64,000 nt of DNA, taken from positions 62,001 through 126,000 of the forward strand of contig NZ_LFBV01000012.1 in assembly GCF_001905345.1 (NCBI RefSeq). Reading direction: 5' to 3'. The notes under the pieces were generated by a model, which was not told the DNA's origin, made no database searches, and saw nothing but the letters and a program-made list of their open reading frames with translations. The DNA comes from Streptomyces uncialis. Its GTDB lineage: Bacteria; Actinomycetota; Actinomycetes; Streptomycetales; Streptomycetaceae. Shown here piece after piece: positions 17,638 to 26,219 of the stretch; within the stretch, counting starts at the first letter, position 1, and every line of letters begins with the position of its first letter. The position numbers were made by a program, and so were the translations under genes.

Positions 17638-18762
17638 TCACGACTCTGCCTTACGGTGCACCCGCGCGACCCAGTCCGCCGGTTTGCCGATCTCCGCCTT
17701 CGTCGGGAGGGTGTTGGGCGAGGTCCATACCCGGTTGAATCCATCCATACCGACCTCGTTGACGACCGCGCGGACGAAGCGTTCGCCGTCGCGGTACTGG
17801 CGCATTTTGGCGTCCAGCCCGAGGAGCTTGCGCAGTGCCTGGTCGAGGCGGGACGCGCCCTGCGCGCGCCGCTGCTGGAACTTCTCGCGGATCTCCGCGA
17901 CCGACGGCACCACGGCCGGGCCCACCCCGTCCATGACGTGGTCGGCGTGCCCTTCGAGCAGCGACATCACGGCGGTGAGACGGCCCAGGATCTCCCGCTG
18001 GGCGGGGGTCTGCACGAGTTCGACCAGGGAGCGGCCGCCGTCGTCGTCCTCGCCCTCCGGGCGCCCTCCGGCGAGCGACTGCGCGGCCTCGCGGATGCGT
18101 TCGAGGAACGTCATCGGGTCGACGTCGGTCTCCGCGAGGAACGTCTGGATCTCGCCCTCCAGATGGTCCCGCAGCCAGGGCACGGCGGTGAACTGGGTCC
18201 GGTGGGTCTCCTCGTGGAGGGTGACCCAGAGCCGGAAGTCATGCGGGTTCACATCCAGTTCCCGCTCGACGTGGACGATGTTCGGGGCCACCAGGAGGAG
18301 CCGCCCACCGCCGTTCGCGCCCGCCGGGAGGTCCCTGGTCGCCGGGGCGAACGTCTCGTACTGGCCGAGGACCCGTGAGGACAGGAACGACAGCAGCATG
18401 CCCAGTTCCACACCGGTGACCTTGCCGCCGACCGCGCCCAGGACCGCGCCGCCCGGGCCGCCGCTGCGGCGTTCCTGCATCTTCTCCAGCAGGGGCGCCA
18501 GGATCGCCCGGAAGCCCGCGACGTTGGCGCGGACCCAGCCGGGGCGGTCCACGACCAGCACCGGCGTGTCGTGGGTGTCCGGGCCGCCCATGCGGGTGTA
18601 CGCGCGTACGTGTTCCTCGGACGCCTTGGCGTGCCTGCGCAGTTCCGCGACGATGGCCCGGGCCTCGTCGCGGCTCACCTCGGGGCCCGGCCTCACCAGT
18701 CGGGTCGCGGTCGCCACCGCGAGATTCCAGTCGACCATCTCCGCACCACCGATGCTCGTCAT
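17638..18762 (-). CDS. Zincin-type metalloprotease-like protein (DUF2342)
   Basis: This 374-residue protein belongs to the DUF2342 family, sometimes labelled 'coenzyme F420 biosynthesis-associated' from gene context. A zincin-like motif HEETH (residues 183-187) is followed by a candidate third ligand in LLEGHADHVMD (Glu270), so metallopeptidase activity is plausible but not shown. The start MTSIGGAEMVDWNLAVATA is typical. It lies upstream of tilS on the same strand. No secretion signal is seen. Confidence 0.85.
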   Translation of the reverse strand: MTSIGGAEMVDWNLAVATATRLVRPGPEVSRDEARAIVAELRRHAKASEEHVRAYTRMGGPDTHDTPVLVVDRPGWVRANVAGFRAILAPLLEKMQERRSGGPGGAVLGAVGGKVTGVELGMLLSFLSSRVLGQYETFAPATRDLPAGANGGGRLLLVAPNIVHVERELDVNPHDFRLWVTLHEETHRTQFTAVPWLRDHLEGEIQTFLAETDVDPMTFLERIREAAQSLAGGRPEGEDDDGGRSLVELVQTPAQREILGRLTAVMSLLEGHADHVMDGVGPAVVPSVAEIREKFQQRRAQGASRLDQALRKLLGLDAKMRQYRDGERFVRAVVNEVGMDGFNRVWTSPNTLPTKAEIGKPADWVARVHRKAES

Positions 18763-19651
18763 GGCGTCAACGGTACGGGACCGCTGCGTGGGGCGTCCGA
18801 GTCAGTACGGGTCGCCTTCGCTCGCGCCTCCGAGGTTCCCTGTGCTGGACGCACTTGTCCCGTGCCGTCGCTCGGTGGCTGCGCAGTTCCCCGCGCCCCT
18901 GGGGTTCCCCACCTGGACGCACCTGTCCCCGCGCGGGTACGTCCAGGGGTGCGCAGTTCCCCGCGCCCCTGAGGTGCTGCCCCTGTCCGTCGTTCTTCGG
19001 GTGCGGGCCGCCCTCGTTCTCGCGCAGTTCCCCGCGCCCCTGGGGTTCCCCACCTGGACGCACTTGTCCCCGCGCGGGTACGTCCGGGGGTGCGCAGTTC
19101 CCCGCGCCCCTGAGGTGCTGCCCCCTAACGGTCGCTCTCCGGGTGCGGGCCGCCCTCGTTCTCGCGCGGTTCCCCGCGCCCCTGAGGTGCTGCCCCCGTC
19201 CGTCGTTCTTCGGGTGCGGGTCTGCCCTCGTTCTTGCGCAGTTCCCCGCGCCCCTTTGGGGCGCCCACCTGAGGCTGCCGGTCAGCCTGCGGGCTGGCAT
19301 CAGCCCGGCCGGGGTTCATACCCCCTCCTCTCGCAGGCGCCCGGCTGCGGGAGGGGGTGGGCGGGAATCTCTGCTCGCAGACTCCGATGCTCTTCAGTCG
19401 GGTACGGGTACGTCGTACCGAGCGTGTCGGATCGAGGACGGAGAATCCCGACCGGCACCGACCCGAAGAACAAGCCGGACGCGCCCCAAAGGGGCGCGGG
19501 GAACTGCGCAGGACGAGGACCGGGCCGCACCCGAAGAACGACGGACAGGGGCAGCACCCAGGGGCGCGGGGAACTGCGCACCCACGAGCGACGGCACAGG
19601 AACGGAGTGCGCCCAGCACAGGGGGAACCTCGGAGGCGCAAGCGAAGGCGG
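18763..19651. repeat. Intergenic mosaic repeat island 3 with core element
   Basis: This 889-bp island is the densest. About six left-facing GCGCAGTTCCCCGCGCCCC units occupy 18,870-19,260, a core lies at 19248-19497, and two right-facing units follow before 19,600. The left edge, CGCCTTCGCTCGCGCC, starts near 18810. The right edge, GCAAGCGAAGGCGG, abuts the dacB stop at 19652. Sub-repeats include a near-duplicate segment (about 18,900-18,990 versus 19,035-19,120). No gene is supported. Confidence 0.8.
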
Positions 19652-21205
19652 TCAGCAGCCGCAGGTCGTGAGACTCGTGGCCATCCGGTCCAGCCGGGAC
19701 TGCGTCGCGGTGGGATCGGTCGCGGGCCCGTCCGTCATGAAGGTGAAGGCGAGCAGCCGGCCGTCACGGTCGACGACCGTGCCCGCCAGGGTGTGGACAC
19801 CCGTGAGCGTGCCCGTCTTGGCCCGTACGAGCCCCGTACCGCCCGCGTCGGGCCCGGAGGAGTAACGATTTCTCAGGGTGCCGGTGAACCCGGCGACCGG
19901 CAGCCCCGTCAGCGCCGTACGCAGCTCGGGGCGTTCGGGCTGCGCGGCCCGCGCGAGCAGCGAGGTGAGCAGCTCGGGCGTCAGCCGGTTGCCGCGGTCG
20001 AGGCCGCTGCCGTCGGTGAAGCGGGTGCCGCCGAGGGGCATCCGGAGCTTGCCGAGCTGGGTCTTGACGGCCGCGCCGCCGCCACCGAAGCTCGCGGGCC
20101 GCCCGGAGACGAGCGCGGTCTGCCGGTTGAGCGCCTCGGCGATGTCGTTGTCGCTGCTGGTGAGCATCCGCTCGACCAGCGAGGACAGCGGCGGCGAGGC
20201 CACCTTCGCGAGCGGCAGCGCGTCCTTCGCGGCCCTCGCCGCCACCGGCGAGCCCTTGACCTTCACCCCGTGCCCGGCGAGCAGATCGGCGAACCGCGCG
20301 GCGGCGTCCTTCGCGGGGTCCTCGGCACGAGGCGCGGGGCCGCTGGAGGAGTCGTCCAGCCGCCCCTCGTCGACCATCAGGGCGCTCACGCGCGCGATGT
20401 TGTCGTTGCGGCCGATCGGGTGGACCGCGGGCCCGGAGTACAGGGAGGTGTCGTACGCGAGGGTCACCTCGCGCGCGCCGGACTTCGTGAGGGCGCGGGC
20501 CGTGCGCTCCGCGAGGGTCCGCAGGGAGGCGTTGCCGCCCGCGCGGGCCCGCGCGGTGAGGGTCGGGTCGCCGCCGCCGACGAGCACGACCCGGCCCGGC
20601 CCCTTGGAACCGGCCGGTTCATGGACGGTCCGGGTGGTGATCCGGTGGTCGGGGCCCGCGGCCGTCAGCGCCGCGACGGCCGTGGCGACCTTGATGGTGG
20701 ACGCGGGCGTCAGCGCGTCACCGGCGCTCCTGCCCCACAGGAGCTTGCCGGTCGCCGCGTCCACGACGGCCGCGGCGGTCCGGGTCCCGTCGGGTGATCC
20801 GTCGAGCAGCGGGGCCAGTCGCTTGTCGAGCGCGGGGCCCTTCGGCAGCGGGGCCGTGCCGCCGGGCGCCCCCAGCGCGTCGAGCACGGACGGGGCGCTC
20901 GGGGCGGCCTTGGGCGCCTTCGCCCCCGTACCGCCCTCGGCGCCCGCGTGATGTGCGCCACCCTCGGTGCGCTGCGCGGCGGCCCGGTCGCGTTCGGCGC
21001 TGCGCTGGCCGGAGCCGTCCCAGGGGCCGGCCAGGGTCACGGAGGTGGCCGCGATCGCCAGTCCGGCCACGGTGGCACCGGTCGTGACCTGCCACGTCTT
21101 GACCTGCGAGGGCCGCTGGGTCCGGAGGTCGGCGAGCAGCGCCCGGAGGCGGCCGGCGAGCCGCCGTACGTGCGCTGACAGCTTCGTCTCCGGCAGCTCC
21201 GGCAC
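19652..21205 (-). CDS. dacB: D-alanyl-D-alanine carboxypeptidase/endopeptidase (PBP4, DacB type)
   Basis: This is a class C low-molecular-mass penicillin-binding protein that trims or cuts peptidoglycan stem peptides outside the membrane. With the GTG at 21205 (after AAAGGGG) it has 517 residues. A basic N-terminus and one hydrophobic segment (about residues 40-60) anchor or export it. Active-site motifs are complete: SxxK in ASTIKVA (Ser169/Lys172), SxN in SSDNDIAE (Ser351/Asn353) and KTG in RAKTGTLTG (Lys463). A long Ala/Gly/Pro linker precedes the catalytic part. Its stop touches the end of repeat island 3. Confidence 0.92.
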   Translation of the reverse strand: MPELPETKLSAHVRRLAGRLRALLADLRTQRPSQVKTWQVTTGATVAGLAIAATSVTLAGPWDGSGQRSAERDRAAAQRTEGGAHHAGAEGGTGAKAPKAAPSAPSVLDALGAPGGTAPLPKGPALDKRLAPLLDGSPDGTRTAAAVVDAATGKLLWGRSAGDALTPASTIKVATAVAALTAAGPDHRITTRTVHEPAGSKGPGRVVLVGGGDPTLTARARAGGNASLRTLAERTARALTKSGAREVTLAYDTSLYSGPAVHPIGRNDNIARVSALMVDEGRLDDSSSGPAPRAEDPAKDAAARFADLLAGHGVKVKGSPVAARAAKDALPLAKVASPPLSSLVERMLTSSDNDIAEALNRQTALVSGRPASFGGGGAAVKTQLGKLRMPLGGTRFTDGSGLDRGNRLTPELLTSLLARAAQPERPELRTALTGLPVAGFTGTLRNRYSSGPDAGGTGLVRAKTGTLTGVHTLAGTVVDRDGRLLAFTFMTDGPATDPTATQSRLDRMATSLTTCGC

Positions 21206-21448
21206 GACCGACCAGCCCCTTTCGCGATCACACTGTGGCGTGAGGGACACTTAACCACTGCGTCTTGCCGCGGGATGGCACCCCGCTGGCCCCGACCACG
21301 ATCCGGGCGGGGCCTGGGGGCCGTACGGCGGTAGCCGACCGGACCGAGCCGCGGGCGGCAGCCGTCTGCGACGAGCCGCCCCCCGGGAGGCCCCTCGCGG
21401 TGGACACAGCGTCACGACAATCATGTGCTGATCATGGAGGAGCCACCG

Positions 21449-21940
21449 GTGGAGTTCGACGTCACGATCGAGATTCCGAAGGGTTCGCGGAACAAGTACG
21501 AGGTCGATCACGAGACCGGTCGTATCCGGCTCGACCGTCGACTCTTCACGTCGACCAGCTACCCGGCCGACTACGGCTTCGTGGAGAACACCCTGGGTGA
21601 GGACGGCGACCCGCTGGACGCGCTCGTCATCCTGGACGAGCCGACCTTCCCCGGCTGTCTGATCCGCTGCCGCGCGATCGGCATGTTCCGGATGACGGAC
21701 GAGGCCGGCGGCGACGACAAGCTTCTGTGCGTGCCCGCGTCGGACCCGCGCGTGGAGCACCTGCGGGACATCCACCACGTCTCGGAGTTCGACCGCCTGG
21801 AGATCCAGCACTTCTTCGAGGTCTACAAGGACCTGGAGCCCGGCAAGTCCGTCGAGGGCGCCAACTGGGTGGGCCGCACCGATGCCGAGGCCGAGATCGA
21901 GCGGTCCTACAAGCGTCTGAAGGAGCAGGGCGGCCACTGA
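21449..21940 (+). CDS. ppa: Inorganic pyrophosphatase
   Basis: This family I soluble pyrophosphatase hydrolyses PPi and so pulls biosynthetic reactions forward. It has 163 residues when started at the GTG at 21449, which has GGAGG eight bases upstream. The pattern VEFDVTIEIPKGSRNKYEVD, YPADYGFVENT, the metal-binding GDPLDALV, and KDLEPGKSVEGANW are all intact. A strong hairpin lies about 55 bp downstream. Confidence 0.97.
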   Translation: MEFDVTIEIPKGSRNKYEVDHETGRIRLDRRLFTSTSYPADYGFVENTLGEDGDPLDALVILDEPTFPGCLIRCRAIGMFRMTDEAGGDDKLLCVPASDPRVEHLRDIHHVSEFDRLEIQHFFEVYKDLEPGKSVEGANWVGRTDAEAEIERSYKRLKEQGGH

Positions 21941-21994
21941 CGGCTGCTCCGCGTCCCGTCGCAGTGGCGGCGGGTACGCGGCATTACGCGGTGC

Positions 21995-22047
21995 CCGGAG
22001 CGGGCCGTGCGTCGTCCGGGGTTCCCGGTCCGCACGGCCCGCTCCGG
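21995..22047 (+). terminator. Hairpin terminator after ppa
   Basis: Perfect 17-bp arms (21995-22011 and 22031-22047, starting CCGGAGCGGGCC) enclose a 19-nt loop. There is no T-tract, which is usual for Streptomyces terminators. Confidence 0.65.
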
Positions 22048-22228
22048 TGTGCGCGCACACCGCGCGTGCGGACGGGATCTGTGCGTACGTAGGTGGTGTG
22101 CGGGGACGTAGGTGTCCGGATCACGGGTAGGGGGTCCGGGTACGACGGTCCGCGGCACGGTCCACGCGCGCGTGTGTGTGGTGAGGGTCAGGAGAGGTGG
22201 CACGACGGCACGTCCTGGAAGGGGTGCG

Positions 22229-23905
22229 GTGAGCGAGCGGAAGACCCCGGCGGGGGTGACGGACACGGCCGGTCCCGGTGACGGCAAGCCCGTGTCGGAC
22301 GAGGCGCGCAGCGCCTTCAGTCAGCCGACGGGGGTGCATCCGCAGCCCGGGGCCGCCGAGGAGGACTCCCAGACGACGTCCGAGTTCGCGGTGCCCGAGG
22401 GGGTGCCCGAACCGTCCGCCGCCGAGCCCGAGGGGTCGGCGTTCTCCGCCCCGCGCACCTACAGCGCGCGCAGCGCTCCGCCCGCGTTCACCCCGGCGGC
22501 CGGGACGCCCCTGGTCCGGCTGACGCAGGAGGCGCCCTGGCAGGACCGGATGCGGACCATGCTGCGGATGTCGGTGACCGAGCGCCCGGCGCCGGAGCAC
22601 GCGCAGCGCCACGAGGACGAGGTGGGGCCCGCGGTACCGCGGGTGCTCGACCTGACGCTGCGGATCGGGGAGCTGCTGCTCGCGGGCGGTGAGGGCGCCG
22701 AGGACGTGGAGGCGGCGATGTTCGCCGTGTGCCGCTCGTACGGGCTCGACCGCTGCGAGCCGACCGTGACGTTCACCCTGCTGTCGATCTCCCATCAGCC
22801 GTCCCTGGTCGAGGACCCGGTGACGGCCTCCCGGACGGTACGCCGCCGGGGCACCGACTACACCCGGCTGGCGGCCGTCTTCCGGCTCGTCCACGACATC
22901 AGCGACCCGCAGACCGATGTCTCCCTGGAGGAGGCGTACCGGCGGCTCGCGGAGATACGCCGCAACCGGCATCCGTACCCCGGATGGGTCCTGACCGCCG
23001 CCAACGGCGTGCTCGCGGGTTCCGCCTCCGTGCTGGTGGGCGGTGACGTGATCGTGTTCGTGGCGGCGGCGGTCGGCGCGATGCTGGGCGACCGGCTGGC
23101 GTGGCTGTGCGCGGGGCGGGGGCTGCCGGAGTTCTACCAGTTCATCGTGGCCGCGATGCCGCCGGCGGCGATCGGGGTGGCGCTCACGCTGGCCCACGCG
23201 GACGTACGGGCGTCCGCGGTGATCACCGGCGGACTGTTCGCGCTGCTGCCCGGACGGGCGCTGGTCGCCGGGGTCCAGGACGGGCTCACCGGCTTCTACA
23301 TCACCGCCTCCGCCCGGCTCCTGGAGGTCATGTACTTCTTCGTGGGCATCGTCATCGGGGTCCTGCTGATCCTGTACTTCGGGGTGCGGCTGGACGCCAA
23401 GCTCAATCCGGACGCCGCGCTGCTGGTGATCGAGCGGCCCCTGTGGCAGATCGCGGCGTCCATGATGCTGACGCTCGCGTTCGCCGTGCTGTTGCAGCAG
23501 GAACGTTCCACCGTGCTGGCGGTGACCCTCAACGGCGGGGTCGCCTGGGTCGTGTACGGGGCGATGCACTACGTCGGCGGGCTGTCGCCCGTCGCGTCCA
23601 CCGCTGTCGCGGCGGGGCTGGTGGGGCTGTTCGGCCAGTTGATGTCCCGCTACCGGTACGCGTCCGCGCTGCCGTACGTGACGGCGGCGATCGGGCCGTT
23701 GCTGCCCGGTTCGGCGACGTACTTCGGGCTGCTGGGGTTCGCCCAGAACGAGCTGGACGCGGGGCTGGTGTCGCTCACGAAGGCCGCGGCGCTGGCGATG
23801 GCGATCGCGATCGGGGTGAACCTCGGGTCGGAGATCTCCCGGTTGTTCCTGCGGGTTCCGGGGGCGGGGGGGCGGCGGGCGGCGAAGCGGACGCGCGGCT
23901 TCTAG
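22229..23905 (+). CDS. Threonine/serine exporter family protein (ThrE-like)
   Basis: This 558-residue membrane protein combines a DUF1212-type N-terminal part with a DUF3815-type C-terminal part, as in Corynebacterium ThrE, which exports threonine and serine. About 130 disordered Pro/Glu/Ser-rich residues come first. The conserved cytosolic section (RVLDLTLRIGELLLAGGEGA, then CRSYGLDRCEPTVTFTLLSI) and about ten hydrophobic helices follow. The GTG at 22229 is supported by GGAAGGGG just upstream. Substrate is inferred from the family only. Confidence 0.85.
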   Translation: MSERKTPAGVTDTAGPGDGKPVSDEARSAFSQPTGVHPQPGAAEEDSQTTSEFAVPEGVPEPSAAEPEGSAFSAPRTYSARSAPPAFTPAAGTPLVRLTQEAPWQDRMRTMLRMSVTERPAPEHAQRHEDEVGPAVPRVLDLTLRIGELLLAGGEGAEDVEAAMFAVCRSYGLDRCEPTVTFTLLSISHQPSLVEDPVTASRTVRRRGTDYTRLAAVFRLVHDISDPQTDVSLEEAYRRLAEIRRNRHPYPGWVLTAANGVLAGSASVLVGGDVIVFVAAAVGAMLGDRLAWLCAGRGLPEFYQFIVAAMPPAAIGVALTLAHADVRASAVITGGLFALLPGRALVAGVQDGLTGFYITASARLLEVMYFFVGIVIGVLLILYFGVRLDAKLNPDAALLVIERPLWQIAASMMLTLAFAVLLQQERSTVLAVTLNGGVAWVVYGAMHYVGGLSPVASTAVAAGLVGLFGQLMSRYRYASALPYVTAAIGPLLPGSATYFGLLGFAQNELDAGLVSLTKAAALAMAIAIGVNLGSEISRLFLRVPGAGGRRAAKRTRGF

Positions 23906-24832
23906 GGAGCCTTACGCGACGCGGGTTCCCCCCGGTGGGCGTCGTACCCCGCCCCCTCGGGTGCCGGGTGCGCACCGTCCCTGGGTTTCCTGTGCTGGAC
24001 GCACTCGTCCCTGCACAGGTCGCTCGTGGGGTGCGCAGTTCCCCGCGCCCCTGGGTCCGTCCGGCTGGACGCGCTTGTTCCCGCGCCGTCGCTCATCGGG
24101 TGCGCAGTTCCCCGCGCCCCTGAGGCCGCGCCCTTCCGGTTCCCGTTCGGCTGCGGATGGTCCTTGGTTGCTCGCGCAGTTCCCCGCGCCCCTGAGGTGC
24201 TGCCCCATTGCGGTCGCTCTTGGGGTGCGGGTCGGCCCTCGTCCTTGCGCAGTTCCCCGCGCCCCTGGGTCTGTCCGGCTGGACGCGCTTGTTCCTGCGC
24301 CGTCGCTCATCGGGTGCGCAGTTCCCCGCGCCCCTGGGTTTCCTGTGCTGGGCGTACTTGTTCCCGCACAGGTCGCTCGGTGGTTTTGCGCAGTTCCCCG
24401 CGCCCCTGAGGTGCTGCCCCATTGCGGTCGCTCTTCGGGTGCGGGTCGGCCCTCGTTCTTGCGCAGTTCCCCGCGCCCCTTTGGGGGCGCCACCTGGGGC
24501 TGTTCTCCGTCTGCGGGGACGGGGTTGGACCATCCTCCTCGCGGACTCGCGCTGCTGCGGGAGGGGGTGGGCGGGAATCTCTGCTCGCAGACTCCGATGC
24601 TCTTCAGTAGGACCACTGGACGTGTTACCGAGCGTGTCGGATCGAGGACGGAGAATCCCGACCGGCACCGACCCGAAGAACCGACCGGACGCGCCCCAAA
24701 GGGGCGCGGGGAACTGCGCAAAACCCACGAACGACCTGTGCGGGAACAAGTACGCCCAGCACAAGGAACCCAGGGGCACGAGAACAAGTACGCCCAGCAC
24801 AGGGGGAACCTCGAAGGCGCAAGCGAAGGCGG
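23906..24832. repeat. Intergenic mosaic repeat island 4 with core element
   Basis: This 927-bp island has about eight left-facing GCGCAGTTCCCCGCGCCCC units (24,030-24,480), a core at 24473-24707 in the same orientation as island 3, and one right-facing unit. Near-identical blocks recur, for example GTGCTGGGCGTACTTGTTCC. The right end, GGGAACCTCGAAGGCGCAAG, abuts the stop of the DedA gene at 24833. No gene is supported. Confidence 0.8.
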
Positions 24833-25519
24833 TCAGCGTTTGGCGTGGCGGCCTCGGGTCTGGGGCTCGTCCGGGTCCGGGGCCCCCGCGACCGCCCTCT
24901 TGGACTGGCCCCGCGCGCGGGCGAACTCGATGACGATCGGGACGATCGACAGCAGCACGATCCCGATCAGCATCGCCTCGATGTTGTCGCGGACGAGCGC
25001 GTGCCGCCCGAGCCACGCGCCCAGCAGGGTGACCCCGGCGCCCCACAGGATGCCGCCGATGATGTTGAACGTGATGAACGAGCGGTACCGCATCCCGCTG
25101 ACGCCCGCGATGATCGGCGTGAACGTGCGGACGATGGGCACGAACCGCGCCAGGACCAGCGACTTCGGCCCGTGCTTCTCGAAGAAGTCGTGCGCCTTGA
25201 GCACGTTCTCCTGTTTGAAGAAGCGGGAGTCGGGGCGGTTGAAGAGCGCGGGGCCCACCTTCTTGCCGAACAGATATCCCGCCTGGTCGCCCAGGATCGC
25301 CGCGACGCAGATCAGCACGCACACCAGCCACAGGTCCATGGTGAGCTGCCCGGTGGTCACGAGCAGGCCCGTGGTGAACAGCAGGGAGTCACCCGGCAGG
25401 AAGAACCCGATGAGCAGGCCCGACTCGGCGAAGACGATGATCAGCAGGCCGTAGACACCGAACTCGTTGAGCAGATGGTTCGGGTCCAGCCAGCTCGGTC
25501 CGAGCGCAAGCGTCGTCAC
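24833..25519 (-). CDS. DedA family membrane protein
   Basis: This 228-residue DedA/VTT-domain protein has four to six hydrophobic segments. It carries the family signatures FAESGLLIGFFLPGDSLLF (near residue 30), LGDQAGYLFGKKVG, and FFEKHGPKSLVLARFVPIVR. DedA proteins act in membrane lipid or undecaprenyl-phosphate recycling. The GTG at 25519 is preferred over an upstream ATG at 25618, whose extra 33 residues are Arg/Pro-rich and unconserved. The stop is shared with the edge of repeat island 4. Confidence 0.9.
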   Translation of the reverse strand: MTTLALGPSWLDPNHLLNEFGVYGLLIIVFAESGLLIGFFLPGDSLLFTTGLLVTTGQLTMDLWLVCVLICVAAILGDQAGYLFGKKVGPALFNRPDSRFFKQENVLKAHDFFEKHGPKSLVLARFVPIVRTFTPIIAGVSGMRYRSFITFNIIGGILWGAGVTLLGAWLGRHALVRDNIEAMLIGIVLLSIVPIVIEFARARGQSKRAVAGAPDPDEPQTRGRHAKR

Positions 25520-25723
25520 GGTTTCCGGACTCCTGAGGGTGAGGGAAGACGGCGGGGCGGGGATGATCCGGGCCGTGGCGCGACTCCACCTCGCGGTCGG
25601 GCGCGCCACAGCTATCAACGCGGGTCAGGTGTATCTGGTTCCGCCGACCCCCTCAGGTTGTACCGTACGGCGACGAGTCCGAAGCATGGGGTGACGACAG
25701 AAAGTGTCACAAAGGAGGCAATA

Positions 25724-26095
25724 GTGGGCATCGAAGACTACGGCGGCGGTATGAACCCCGAGTCGGACGTCCTGGTGGTGACGACGAACGACGTGCCCGG
25801 TTACCGGGTGGAACGGGTGATCGGCGAGGTCTTCGGGCTCACCGTCCGCTCCCGCCATCTGGGCAGCCAGATCGGCGCGGGGCTGAAGTCGATGATCGGC
25901 GGCGAGCTGAAGGGCCTGACCAAGACACTGGTCGAGACCCGCAACCAGGCGATGGACCGGCTGATCGAGCAGGCCCGCGCGCGGGGCGGCAACGCGGTCC
26001 TGATGTTCCGTTTCGATGTGACCGAGGCGTCGGACGTCGGTACCGAGGTCTGTGCGTACGGGACCGCCTGTGTGATCGTCCCGCAGCAGCAGTAG
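25724..26095 (+). CDS. YbjQ family putative heavy-metal-binding protein
   Basis: This 123-residue PF01906 protein shows the conserved GYRVERVIGEVFGLTVRSR, then LIEQARARGGNAVLMFRFD, then EVCAYGTACVI. Members form pentamers; the metal-binding label is historic and little tested. The GTG at 25724 has AAAGGAGG five bases upstream, one of the strongest ribosome-binding sites in this window, so high expression is likely. A perfect palindromic terminator follows. Confidence 0.9.
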   Translation: MGIEDYGGGMNPESDVLVVTTNDVPGYRVERVIGEVFGLTVRSRHLGSQIGAGLKSMIGGELKGLTKTLVETRNQAMDRLIEQARARGGNAVLMFRFDVTEASDVGTEVCAYGTACVIVPQQQ

Positions 26096-26119
26096 CGGTA
26101 CGTACGGGTACGTACCGCG

Positions 26120-26153
26120 GTAAGGGGCGTCGGCCATGGCCGACGCCCCTTAC
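26120..26153. terminator. Bidirectional terminator between ybjQ-like gene and tipA homologue
   Basis: A 34-bp perfect palindrome (GTAAGGGGCGTCGGCC and its exact complement) lies between two convergent genes. Its symmetry allows termination in both directions. Confidence 0.7.
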
Positions 26154-26219
26154 CCATCCCGACCCACCGGACCCGTCCACCGGGGCCGTCCCCCGGCCCA
26201 CCGGACCGCACCGCACCGC

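Noticed and set aside
18763..19651. Possible CRISPR array in the repeat islands
   Set aside because: Units vary in spacing, appear in both orientations, and the sequences between them are themselves repeated. There is no constant spacer length and no cas gene in the window.
16685..20797. Plus-strand frame of 1,370 codons
   Set aside because: It lies antisense to tilS, the DUF2342 gene and dacB and crosses repeat island 3. The product is Arg/Pro/Ala-rich with no domain. High GC keeps such frames open.
22112..22228. Upstream extension of the ThrE-like protein to 22112
   Set aside because: The GTG at 22229 has a strong ribosome-binding site. The extra residues are unconserved Arg/Val-rich sequence.
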